NCBI RefSeq assembly: GCF_900188255.1 | Contig: NZ_FZNS01000005.1 | Span: 124,001 to 188,000 of the forward strand | Length of the DNA: 64,000 nucleotides | From: Hymenobacter mucosus | GTDB taxonomy: Bacteria; Bacteroidota; Bacteroidia; Cytophagales; Hymenobacteraceae | Reading direction: 5' to 3' | Shown here: one piece after another, positions 1 to 8,152 of the stretch | How the letters are laid out: each line of letters starts with the position of its first letter | Numbering within the stretch: position 1 is the first letter of the stretch | The notes under the pieces: model-generated | Database searches by the model: none | What the model was told of the DNA's origin: nothing | What the model saw: only the letters and a program-made list of their open reading frames with translations | Position numbers and translations under genes: made by a program

Positions 1-3000
1 TTGTAGTAGTTCAGGCCCACGGCATCGGGCCGGCCGGCCAGGGCCAGCACGTAGAGGGAGTAGGCTACTTCCTTCTTGGCCAGCGTCACAGGCTGAATCA
101 CGCCGCCGGTCTGGATGATGTTGTAGGTGTCAGTTTCGCGCTTGCGCACGCGGGCTTGTAGGTAGCGCAACACTCGGTCGAGCACGTTCTTGTTTACATC
201 GAAGCCGGCTTGCTGGGCTTCCAGCAGGAAGTGGGCGGCGTAGGCGGTGGCCCACCAGTTGTCGTAGTCGCCGCCGGGCCAGTAGCTGAGGGAGCCGTTG
301 TACATCTGCTGGGCTTCCACCTTCCGGATGGCTTCCTGCACGTGGTAGTTGGGGTTGAACAGTCCCGCCTTGCCGGGCTTGCCGGTTTTCTGGCCTAGGG
401 TGGCGGCCAGATCACCGTAGTATAGCTGCGGGAAAGCGGCCGATACGGTTTGCTCCAGGCAGCCGTAAGGGTATTGCAGCAGGTAGCGCAGGTCCTTGGC
501 AAACTCCGTCATGGGCGAGCGGCTCACCACCAGCTGGCTCCGCAGCGACGAAGGCAGGAAGTCGGTTTTCAGGTTCAGCTGCTGGGCCGCGCCACCCGCT
601 ACCACACCTGCCCCCGTGCGCTTCTGCAGCGGCGAAGCGGGACGGATGGGTAGTTCTACTTTTTCATTCAGAGTATATGCTGGTTTTGCTGCATCAGCAT
701 CAGTCTTATTACCTGGAACGTTGGGCGACCTACGCCTGTAGGCTTTAACTTTTATGTCAATAGACGCAGAGCCAATTGCCGTTGCTGCATATCGGTAGAG
801 TACTCGCTTCTCTGTATTTGGACTCAAAGGCATCATATCAACCCGGTAACCTAAGTCATTAGGAGAGGAACGGGGAAGGTCAGCTATGCGCTTTAACAAG
901 GTGCTACTTGGTTCTACAAATACATCTATGACTTTCCCCGTCGTATTCGTCAGCGTTACGGGTACGTCAATCGTGTCGCCGGGGCTGAGGAAGCGGGGGA
1001 GGGCAGTGCTGATGACTACTGGGTCGGCAACGCGCATGGTGTGCTCGGCGGAACCGAAGGCGTCGTTCTTGTAGGCCACTGCCATGATGCGCACGGCCCC
1101 GCTGAACTGGGGCACTTGCAGCTTGTAGCGCACCTTGCCGCTGGCATCGGCGGTGAGGACGCCACTCCATTTGGCGAGGAGCTTCACGCGGCGGTTGGGC
1201 ACAGGCGTGGTGCGGCGCGAGAGGTCGTAGCCGTCGCCGCCGGTGCTGCTGGTCCCAAGTTCGGGCAGCAGGAAGGGGTATACATCGTAGGCCTGTACTT
1301 CTAGGGCGCGCTTCTGGTAGAAGTAGCCGTAGGGGTCGGGCGTCCGGTAATCCTTCATCTGCAGAATGCCCTCATCCACCATGGCCAGCGTCACCTGGGC
1401 ACCGGGGGCGGTGGTTACTTCAATGGTCTGGGCGGTTTGGGACCGGCTTTGCGCGGGGGCTTTAATAGCCACTTGCAGCTTGGCGCCGGGCTTCTCCACC
1501 GTCAGCGGCACGAAGCCGCGAGCTACTGTGAGAGGTAGTCGGTTGTCCCTGATTTCGCGGATGGCGGTGGCCGTTACGTACACGTTGGGCACGTGGCCGG
1601 TGCGGATGGGAATGCTCACGCGGGCCGATTTCTCGTCGGTGTTCACGTAGAAGTGGTCGAGCACGCGGTTGCGCTCTACCGTCACGAGCACGCGGCCGGG
1701 GAAGGGCGTTTTCAGCAGCAGGTTGGCGGTTTCGCCGGGCTCGTACTTGGCCTTATCGGCCTCAATGGTCACCTCGCCCTCGTTGTTTACCTCGAAGGAG
1801 TTGCTCTGGGTATCGCCGTAACCGTAGGCGTACACGCGCTGAGCCACGTAAGTCACGGCCCCTGGCCTAGAAATCCGGATTTCGTACTCGCCGGAGTAGG
1901 TCGGCGTGAAGCCCAGGCTAGCATCAGAGCCGCCGCTTGCTACCGTCACGGTGCGGCTCAACACCACCTGCTCACGCTTCTGCGAGTTGTAGATGTAGCG
2001 CCCGCCCTGACGCTCAATCACCGTTTCCCAGAGCAGGCGCACCACGCGCACCGTGGCCTGGGCTGAGGTGGGCGTGCCAGCTGGCGTGAGAGCCACCAGT
2101 CGCACCGGCAGGGCCTGACGGGTTTGCACCAGCTCATCCATGTTCTTCACCCCAAACAGCACAGGCTGGGTCTGCACCTCGAAGGTAGCCAGGCGGTTCA
2201 CGGGGCGGCCGGTTTCATCGAAAACGGTGGTGAAAGCGGCGCCTTCCAGAATGCCGAGGTCACTGTAATCGGGTACCTCGTAGGTGGCGGTGCCGCGGCC
2301 GGCGGCATCGGTGGTGCCTTCGCGGGTGGTCTTCTCGAACCGGTCTGAAATCGGGGTAGAAACCTGGTCGCCATAGCTGCCCCGCTGCCGCTCACCGCTA
2401 TTGATACCAAAATTGTAGTCGGCGTAGTTTTTCGGGGCGAAGGGTTTTTCCTTCAGCGAAAATTCTACCTCAAACTTGCGGTCGGCGGCGGGCGGACCAA
2501 ACAGGTTCTGGGCCGTAATTTGGGCCGAAATAGCTTGGCCGGGTTTCACGACTGGCCTAGAGGCTTTCACCGTCACCTTCATGCGGTCCGGAATAAACTC
2601 CTCCACCGAAAGCTGGCGCGAGGTCAGCAGCACGTCGTTGCCGGTTAGCACTTCCATTGTGTAAAGGCCAGTCATCACGGCGGGAGGCAGCAGGAAGCGC
2701 GCCTCAAAGGAGCCAGCCGCGTTCAGGGTTTTCTGCAGGCTGGCGTACTCCTTGCCGGTGGGCAGCAGCAGCCGAATTTTCACCGGCAGGCCCTTGGGCG
2801 GTGCCTGCCAATCCTCGGTGCGGATAACGGTGTTGGTCTGGATGGTGTCGCCGGGGCGGTACAGGTCCCGGTCGCCGTAGAGGAAGGCCTGATAGCGGGC
2901 GGCGTTGCTTTGTAGGCCACCCACCTCGAAGCGGGAGGTTTCTACGCGGCTGCGGCTCAGGTCGAGGAAGGTGAAATCGTTGCCCTGTTGAGCCATCACC

Positions 3001-4637
3001 ATGCCCAGCTTGAAGCGGCCATTTTGAGCGGTGCTGTCGAATTTTGCTACCCCGTCGCCGTTGGTGAGGCCGGTACCCATCACCTGGTTGTTGGTGCTGA
3101 TAAAGCGCATTTCCACGCCGCTCAGCGCCTTGGCGTTCCGAATGGAGTTGGCGAATACCAGCGTGCTGCCAGCCTTGCCCTGCTTCACAATCAGCCCAAT
3201 GTCCGACACGGCCACCAGCTTGCTCACTTGCAACCACTGGCGCTCGGTGTCCTGCACCTTAATGATGTAGAGCCCTTTCAGGCCGCCCGCAAACTCCAGG
3301 TCCTTAAGGTTTAGGTTTAGCAGCCGCAGCCCCTGCGCCTTCGGCAACCCCGACACGGTGTAGGTGCGCTCCGTGAGCACGTTGCCCAAGTTCTCCACTT
3401 CGTAGTACTGGTAGGAGCGGTCCACGTACCCGCCTTCCTCACTTTCCTCTTCCTCACCTTCTGATTCTTCCCCGTCGTAGCCGGGGTAGCCGTACTGGGT
3501 GCCGCTGCGCAACAGCTGCTGGATGTTATTAGCGTACACTTTAGCAATGGTCACTTTCACCTGACCTACCTCATTTATGCGCACGCCCAGGTTGCGCGAA
3601 CCCAGGGCGTCGAGGTACATGGCCTTCTCGGCGCTGGCAAAGCTGATGGTGGGCCGCTCGTCGGAGAAGCTCACCGTTTGGGTGAAATCTTCGCTGAGGT
3701 GTCCGCCTAGGCCACCCCGCAACCCCTGGCGCAAGCTCACCTGGTAGCTTTTGCCTACCTCAAAGCCGCCCTTGAGCCGGAAGCCACTTTCCAGCTCCTC
3801 TACCTCGTAGGCCACCTGCGGCGACACCGACAGTGCATTCTGCAAGTCGCCCGTGGTTACCGGCTGGCTGGTCAGGATGGTAATGACCGGGTCGGCCGCT
3901 TGCAGGGTGCCCGTGATGGCGCGTATTTCCAGCTCCTCCGGGTCAGGTACCTGAACTTGTTTTTCGTAGTCGGAGGTAGAGGCCTGGTCGCTGCCCTGAG
4001 CCCGCAAACCCTGGCCCAGCGCCACCGTGAGCGGGCTGCCGGGGCGTACCTGTTGGTTGAGGCTTACGCGTACCACTTGGCCCGGCTCCCCGCTCACCTC
4101 AAAGGCCACGGGCTGCCCGTCCTGGGTTACGCGCAGCAGGGGCTTCACGTCGGCGGGCTTCACGGCGTAGTTGAAGGGTAACTCCACGCGCATTTCGGCC
4201 GTGCCCGCTGCTCGCTCCGAGCGGCCCCAGAATGCCTGCGGCTCCTGCAATTGCAGGTAGGGGGTGTGGAATTTCTGACGATTCTCGGGTAGTTCTACGT
4301 TGCGTTTGCCCTCCGGCAGGGCTTCTTTGCGCAGGGTGGCCGTGAAGGCGGTGCTAGGCTTAAAGGGGGTGGTAGGCGAGAAAATCAGTTCTCTATCCGA
4401 TGTCCACTTGAACTTGCCGCGCATAGCCGGCTCGAACTTTACTACTTGCACCGTATCCCAGCGGTCCTGCTGCTCGGGGCTGGCCACGGCATCCGCAAAC
4501 TGAAACACCAGGTTCTGGTACGGGTCAATTTCCTCGCCGTTGGGGTCCTGGCCGGCATCGGAGCCCGACTTAGAACAGGCACATAGCAAAGCCAGCAGCA
4601 CCAGCAGCGGCAGGCGAGAAAGAGAGCGGGGTAGCAT
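1..4637 (-). CDS. Bacterial alpha-2-macroglobulin lipoprotein (3' end beyond window)
   Basis: Envelope-anchored macroglobulin of the E. coli YfhM type, thought to trap proteases through a thioester. 1545 codons are visible; the C-terminal few hundred residues lie outside the window. The first 21 residues form a lipoprotein signal (hydrophobic stretch, lipobox L-C-A-C, Cys21). Macroglobulin beta-sandwich repeats follow. An acidic loop (about residues 386-403, GEESEGEEEESEE) interrupts one of them. The thioester signature CLEQ is present in the context YGCLEQT (Cys about 1393). The ATG at 4637 is the only start that gives a signal peptide. Family members run about 1700-1900 residues and often neighbour pbpC, which cannot be checked here. 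Bases 661-960 are much more AT-rich than the rest of the gene, and the 5' end is duplicated at 6512-6622. Confidence 0.93.
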   Translation of the reverse strand, partial: MLPRSLSRLPLLVLLALLCACSKSGSDAGQDPNGEEIDPYQNLVFQFADAVASPEQQDRWDTVQVVKFEPAMRGKFKWTSDRELIFSPTTPFKPSTAFTATLRKEALPEGKRNVELPENRQKFHTPYLQLQEPQAFWGRSERAAGTAEMRVELPFNYAVKPADVKPLLRVTQDGQPVAFEVSGEPGQVVRVSLNQQVRPGSPLTVALGQGLRAQGSDQASTSDYEKQVQVPDPEELEIRAITGTLQAADPVITILTSQPVTTGDLQNALSVSPQVAYEVEELESGFRLKGGFEVGKSYQVSLRQGLRGGLGGHLSEDFTQTVSFSDERPTISFASAEKAMYLDALGSRNLGVRINEVGQVKVTIAKVYANNIQQLLRSGTQYGYPGYDGEESEGEEEESEEGGYVDRSYQYYEVENLGNVLTERTYTVSGLPKAQGLRLLNLNLKDLEFAGGLKGLYIIKVQDTERQWLQVSKLVAVSDIGLIVKQGKAGSTLVFANSIRNAKALSGVEMRFISTNNQVMGTGLTNGDGVAKFDSTAQNGRFKLGMVMAQQGNDFTFLDLSRSRVETSRFEVGGLQSNAARYQAFLYGDRDLYRPGDTIQTNTVIRTEDWQAPPKGLPVKIRLLLPTGKEYASLQKTLNAAGSFEARFLLPPAVMTGLYTMEVLTGNDVLLTSRQLSVEEFIPDRMKVTVKASRPVVKPGQAISAQITAQNLFGPPAADRKFEVEFSLKEKPFAPKNYADYNFGINSGERQRGSYGDQVSTPISDRFEKTTREGTTDAAGRGTATYEVPDYSDLGILEGAAFTTVFDETGRPVNRLATFEVQTQPVLFGVKNMDELVQTRQALPVRLVALTPAGTPTSAQATVRVVRLLWETVIERQGGRYIYNSQKREQVVLSRTVTVASGGSDASLGFTPTYSGEYEIRISRPGAVTYVAQRVYAYGYGDTQSNSFEVNNEGEVTIEADKAKYEPGETANLLLKTPFPGRVLVTVERNRVLDHFYVNTDEKSARVSIPIRTGHVPNVYVTATAIREIRDNRLPLTVARGFVPLTVEKPGAKLQVAIKAPAQSRSQTAQTIEVTTAPGAQVTLAMVDEGILQMKDYRTPDPYGYFYQKRALEVQAYDVYPFLLPELGTSSTGGDGYDLSRRTTPVPNRRVKLLAKWSGVLTADASGKVRYKLQVPQFSGAVRIMAVAYKNDAFGSAEHTMRVADPVVISTALPRFLSPGDTIDVPVTLTNTTGKVIDVFVEPSSTLLKRIADLPRSSPNDLGYRVDMMPLSPNTEKRVLYRYAATAIGSASIDIKVKAYRRRSPNVPGNKTDADAAKPAYTLNEKVELPIRPASPLQKRTGAGVVAGGAAQQLNLKTDFLPSSLRSQLVVSRSPMTEFAKDLRYLLQYPYGCLEQTVSAAFPQLYYGDLAATLGQKTGKPGKAGLFNPNYHVQEAIRKVEAQQMYNGSLSYWPGGDYDNWWATAYAAHFLLEAQQAGFDVNKNVLDRVLRYLQARVRKRETDTYNIIQTGGVIQPVTLAKKEVAYSLYVLALAGRPDAVGLNYY

Positions 4638-4680
4638 GGATAGGGAGGAGCTAGAAAGGACGCCGGAAGGTATAGAAAAA
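4570..4680. repeat. Direct repeat copy A (macroglobulin 5' end)
   Basis: This 111-bp stretch covers the macroglobulin signal-peptide codons, its start codon and 43 bp upstream. It is repeated colinearly and without indels at 6512-6622 (offset 1942 bp). I count about 14 differences, i.e. roughly 87 % identity by eye. The two copies bracket the serine hydrolase gene. Confidence 0.85.
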
Positions 4681-4836
4681 CGTTAATGTATAGTGCAGTC
4701 CTAGTGTAGTATGCTTCGGTTTACTCTGCGCTAGTAGGAGTAAGGTTGCTGCCTCAAAGTTAACAGTCACGCATTATGCTATTCCGTGAAATTGCTAGTG
4801 AATACCTCCGCTAGATGGCTCACAAAGGGTAAATTT

Positions 4837-4844
4837 TATTTTTG
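4837..4844 (+). promoter_or_regulatory. Possible -7 promoter element for serine hydrolase
   Basis: TATTTTTG fits the Bacteroidota -7 consensus TAnnTTTG. It lies in an AT-rich stretch of the 332-bp gap between the divergent macroglobulin and serine hydrolase genes. No good -33 TTTG stands at the proper distance, and the leader would be about 120 nt. The rest of this gap (4681-4969) holds no gene I can support. Confidence 0.3.
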
Positions 4845-4969
4845 CATACTACCTTGTATAACAAAGTAGTGCTTATATATTTGGTCCGTTCGGGTCGGTA
4901 GTCAGTTGCATCTAGCTGCTACACGCGTAGACTGGCCCCTTTCTGCCTCCCTTCTTATTCCTTCCACGC

Positions 4970-6457
4970 ATGAAGAACTCACGGTATTCTTTTTGGCTGC
5001 GCACTGTGGGCGCGGCGCTGATTCTCCTGTTTAGTGTTGCGTCAACCGGTCAAGCCCAATCCGCTCCCGACAGCGTTGACCAACTGGTGCAACGGGCCAT
5101 GCGGCAGTTACGCATTCCGGGCGTGCAGCTAGCGGTGGTGCGCCACGGTCAAGTTATTAAGCTAGGCAACTATGGCTTGGCCAATGTGCAGGACTCGGTG
5201 CCAGTAACTACACAGACACGCTTTTTTCTCAATTCCATTACCAAGGCGTTTGTGGGCGTAGCCGTAATGCAATTGGTGGAATCTGGTAAGCTAGACCTGG
5301 CCGCGCCAGTAGGGCGCTACCTGCCCGAACTGCCTGCAACCTGGCATCCGGTCACCGTCCGGCAACTGCTCACGCACACTTCTGGTCTACCTAATATTAT
5401 GCCCGAGGATGCGCTAGTGACGGAAAACAACGAGAAAGAGGCTTGGGTCCAGGTGCAAACACAGCCACTGGACTTCCCTGCCGGTCAGCAATTCGCCTAC
5501 AACCAAACCAACTACCTGTTGCTAGGTCGCCTCATCGACAAACTCAGCGGTCAGCCCTTTGCGCAATTTATCCGGCAGCGGCAGATTGAGGTGGTGGGGA
5601 TGCCCCGCACAAGTGCCGGCGACGCTCATGACGTGCTACCCCACGGCGCCCGCGGCTACACGTACACGCAGTACGTTGATGGGAAACGGCGCCGGAGCCC
5701 GCAGCTACAGAACCTGTTCGAAGTATTTCCGCCTTCCTTGCGTACGGCCGCAGGCATGAGCTCTACCGCAGAGGAAATGGCCCGCTGGGTGCTGGCCTTG
5801 CAGCAAGGCAAACTGCTCCAACCCCAAAGTCTCTCGACGCTCTGGACGCCAGGCCGCCTCAACGACGGCTCCCAGCGCGGTTTTGGGGGCAAGCTCACCG
5901 GCTACGCCCTGGGCTGGCCCACCGTTACACGGCCCGAACACCCGGCCGTGGCGCCTGTGGGTGGTGGCCGCTCTGCCGTGTTTCTCTACCCCCAAGACGA
6001 GTTAGCCATCGTGGTGCTGACCAACCTGCAAGGTGCCAACCCTGAGCGGTTCATTGACGCGCTGGCTGCCTGTTACCTACCCGATATGCGCGTGGAAGAC
6101 GGTTTCGGTTTGCCACCGACCCTGCGTGCCCTGCACCGCACATTGCGCCAGCGTGGGTTTTCGCACCTAGAAGAAGAAGTTAAGAAAGCCCGCCGCCGCG
6201 ACCTAGCCTACGCCTTGCCCGAAGAGGCCATCAATGCCTGGGGCTACTCCCTGGTTGAGCAGGGCCAACTAGATAATGCGCTGGCTGTATTTCAACTCAA
6301 TGTGCGCCTCTATCCCAATAGCACCAACACCTACGACAGCCTAGCCGAAACCTATGCCGCCCTGGGCAACAAGAAAATGGCCTTTCAGCACTACACTCGT
6401 GCTCTGCAACTGAACCCTAAAAATCGCACGGCAGCAGAGTACCTCCAGAAGCCTTGA
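4970..6457 (+). CDS. Secreted beta-lactamase-family serine hydrolase with TPR tail
   Basis: A 495-residue penicillin-binding-protein/class C beta-lactamase fold enzyme (PF00144 type). A signal peptide is visible (hydrophobic core about residues 13-24, cleavage after TGQAQ). The nucleophile motif SxxK is SITK within LNSITKAFVG. The usual Y-S-N motif reads Y-N-Q (AYNQTNYLLLG), and the usual H/K-x-G near the end reads PVGGGRSA. The C-terminal 80 or so residues form tetratricopeptide-like helices (AINAWGYSLVEQGQLDNAL, then TYDSLAETYAALGNKKMA). Such enzymes act as esterases, peptidases or D-stereospecific amidases; the substrate cannot be told. It is divergent from the macroglobulin gene and sits between two copies of that gene's 5' end. 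Confidence 0.9.
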   Translation: MKNSRYSFWLRTVGAALILLFSVASTGQAQSAPDSVDQLVQRAMRQLRIPGVQLAVVRHGQVIKLGNYGLANVQDSVPVTTQTRFFLNSITKAFVGVAVMQLVESGKLDLAAPVGRYLPELPATWHPVTVRQLLTHTSGLPNIMPEDALVTENNEKEAWVQVQTQPLDFPAGQQFAYNQTNYLLLGRLIDKLSGQPFAQFIRQRQIEVVGMPRTSAGDAHDVLPHGARGYTYTQYVDGKRRRSPQLQNLFEVFPPSLRTAAGMSSTAEEMARWVLALQQGKLLQPQSLSTLWTPGRLNDGSQRGFGGKLTGYALGWPTVTRPEHPAVAPVGGGRSAVFLYPQDELAIVVLTNLQGANPERFIDALAACYLPDMRVEDGFGLPPTLRALHRTLRQRGFSHLEEEVKKARRRDLAYALPEEAINAWGYSLVEQGQLDNALAVFQLNVRLYPNSTNTYDSLAETYAALGNKKMAFQHYTRALQLNPKNRTAAEYLQKP

Positions 6458-6480
6458 GCCGTAGCATGCAAGCAGGATAT

Positions 6481-6579
6481 TTAATAAGGAAGTTTACTAC
6501 GACGCCTGGCTTTAGAACAAGCATATAGCAAAGCCAGCAGCCCTAGCAGCGGCTGGCGAGCAACAGAGCGGGGTAGCAT
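6481..6579 (-). pseudogene. Remnant copy of macroglobulin signal-peptide end
   Basis: A 32-codon reading frame starting MLPRSVARQPLLGLLALLYA followed by Cys. It mirrors the start of the macroglobulin lipoprotein (MLPRSLSRLPLLVLLALLCA, then Cys). After the lipobox Cys and Ser-Lys it diverges and stops with TAA. It lies in repeat copy B, which also carries the upstream DNA. I read it as a truncated duplicate. Because start, signal and lipobox (L-Y-A-C) survive, a tiny lipopeptide product cannot be excluded. Confidence 0.7.
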
Positions 6580-6622
6580 GGATAGGGAGGAGCTTAAATA
6601 GATGCCGGAAGGTATATAAAAG
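6512..6622. repeat. Direct repeat copy B (macroglobulin 5' end)
   Basis: Second copy of the 111-bp segment at 4570-4680, same orientation, no indels. Outside these bounds I see no continued similarity on either side. Confidence 0.85.
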
Positions 6623-6685
6623 ATGAATTATTTATCCTGTAGCGGCTTATAGTTACTCAGAAGAGCTGCTGAATAAATGCGGGAA

Positions 6686-7297
6686 CTAAGCTTCGTCGTA
6701 TGATAAACCGAATTCTGTGTGACGAGCAAACGGATCTACATTGTCAGCAGTCCAATCCCAGCCATTAGGCATGCATGAATTGTATTTTCTTAGCAATATA
6801 TCGGTCTCATGAGTCACAGGCCGCTGACCTGCTTTAGCGTATAGAAATAGCAACTTGTCAAGAGTGGTTGTGTTATTGTGTCTAATCATATCAATCATTC
6901 TTTTAACAACAAAGGCACACGGAATTACATGCTCCCATCTGTACAGCTTCTTTCCCTTCCGTGGCGCTGCCTTTCTAATTACTTGATTTTGTTGTTTGCT
7001 CAGTTCAGATAATAGTCTAGCAGTAAACTCTATTTCAGAATGATTTATCAGTAATTCTACATAAGCTTTAATCATGTCAATTTTACTTTTGTTAGATTTT
7101 ACTTTTACTATAATATCACCGTAAAAAGGCATACAAACCATCGTTTTTAAGTCACGCTTAATAGAGTAAGCCACGTCGGGTTCGGCATGTTTTAAAAGTA
7201 AAAGTATTTTTTCTTTAAAATCAGCTGTTTCCTCGCTATTTCTACGCTCTACACGCCTGATGGCACTTTTGCTTTGTGATTTGTTCACAGTATTCAT
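6686..7297 (-). CDS. AT-rich orphan protein, function unknown
   Basis: A 203-residue soluble protein that I do not recognise. The gene is markedly AT-rich: 27 % GC over 7021-7080 and 38 % over 6961-7020, against about 60 % in neighbours. This suggests recent acquisition. The N-terminal part is Lys/Arg-rich and helical. The centre has W-E-H-V-I-P-C (YRWEHVIPCAFVVKRMID), which faintly resembles the E/N-H-hh-P core of HNH-type nucleases. The tail is rich in aromatic and acidic residues (NGWDWTADNVDPF). There is no signal peptide or membrane segment. It stands alone beside the duplicated macroglobulin remnant. A nuclease or defence role is only a guess. Confidence 0.6.
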   Translation of the reverse strand: MNTVNKSQSKSAIRRVERRNSEETADFKEKILLLLKHAEPDVAYSIKRDLKTMVCMPFYGDIIVKVKSNKSKIDMIKAYVELLINHSEIEFTARLLSELSKQQNQVIRKAAPRKGKKLYRWEHVIPCAFVVKRMIDMIRHNNTTTLDKLLFLYAKAGQRPVTHETDILLRKYNSCMPNGWDWTADNVDPFARHTEFGLSYDEA

Positions 7298-7461
7298 AAT
7301 GGTGAGGTAGTATGTCTTGTTAAATTTATTAGTAGTGTTTTACCTATATGTTTAAACCTCATCAAAAATATCCGTCTACTCAATACTGAACTCCCGTCGC
7401 GTGTGCATCTGAACGTGGCTGCGCATATATAACTTTCTGCGCGCTTACTACTTTCCCGTAC

Positions 7462-7992
7462 ATGTCTTCACCTACCATCCTCATCGTGCCCGGCCTGGGC
7501 AACTCTGGCCCCGAACACTGGCAAACTTACTGGGCGCAGCACTACGGCTACCCGCGCGTCCAGCAAGGCAGTTGGGACCAACCAGTTCGCGCAGATTGGG
7601 TGCAGAACTTGGAAGACGCGGTGGCCGCCACTGGGTCTGATGTGGTATTGGTTGGCCACAGCTTAGGCTGCATTACTATCGCGCACTGGGCCAGTACTAC
7701 GCGGCACCGCATCAAAGGTGCCCTGCTGGTTGCCCCCGCCGATGTAGACCGTTCTGATATGCCATCGGAGATAGTAAACTTTGCGCCCATACCGCTGGCG
7801 CGCCTGCCGTTTCCAAGTATTGTGGTAGCTAGCACCACCGATGAGTACGTGACGTTGGCGCGGGCGCAAGAGCTAGCGGAGGCGTGGGGAAGCCGATTCG
7901 TAAATGTGGGTGCACTAGGCCACATCAACTCCGAGTCTGGTCTGGGGCTGTGGCCGGAAGGGCATGTGCTGCTGCAGGAATTGGTAGGGTAG
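7462..7992 (+). CDS. RBBP9/YdeN-family serine hydrolase
   Basis: A 176-residue cytoplasmic alpha/beta hydrolase of the small RBBP9/YdeN family. The N-terminal strand and oxyanion region reads ILIVPGLGNSGPEHWQ. The nucleophile elbow is VGHSLGC (Ser67). A late Asp (STTDEYV) and the His of GALGHINSESGLG complete the probable triad. Length is normal for the family. The physiological substrate is unknown. It stands alone and converges on proA across an inverted-repeat element. Confidence 0.88.
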   Translation: MSSPTILIVPGLGNSGPEHWQTYWAQHYGYPRVQQGSWDQPVRADWVQNLEDAVAATGSDVVLVGHSLGCITIAHWASTTRHRIKGALLVAPADVDRSDMPSEIVNFAPIPLARLPFPSIVVASTTDEYVTLARAQELAEAWGSRFVNVGALGHINSESGLGLWPEGHVLLQELVG

Positions 7993-8011
7993 CGGTTATT
8001 GCAAACCAAGG

Positions 8012-8152
8012 TTAACCTAATCTCCCCTGCTCATCTGAGGAGGGGTGGTTGAAAGGTTAGAATTAAAAAATAGAGCTAGTTATCGTTCAACGGCTGGTCA
8101 ACCACCCCTAGTCCTCCTCATCTGAGGGGAACTGGTTCACTAGCTTAGGTTA
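8012..8152. repeat. Nested inverted-repeat element between convergent genes
   Basis: Outer arms TAACCTAA (8013-8020) and TTAGGTTA (8145-8152) enclose imperfect inner arms of about 30 bp. The left inner arm is 8023-8052 and the right is 8097-8130; both contain CATCTGAGG(A)GG and GGGTGGTTGA or its complement. A 44-bp AT-rich centre separates them. The right outer arm contains the proA stop codon. It could end transcription from both sides or be a small non-autonomous repeat. Confidence 0.65.
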
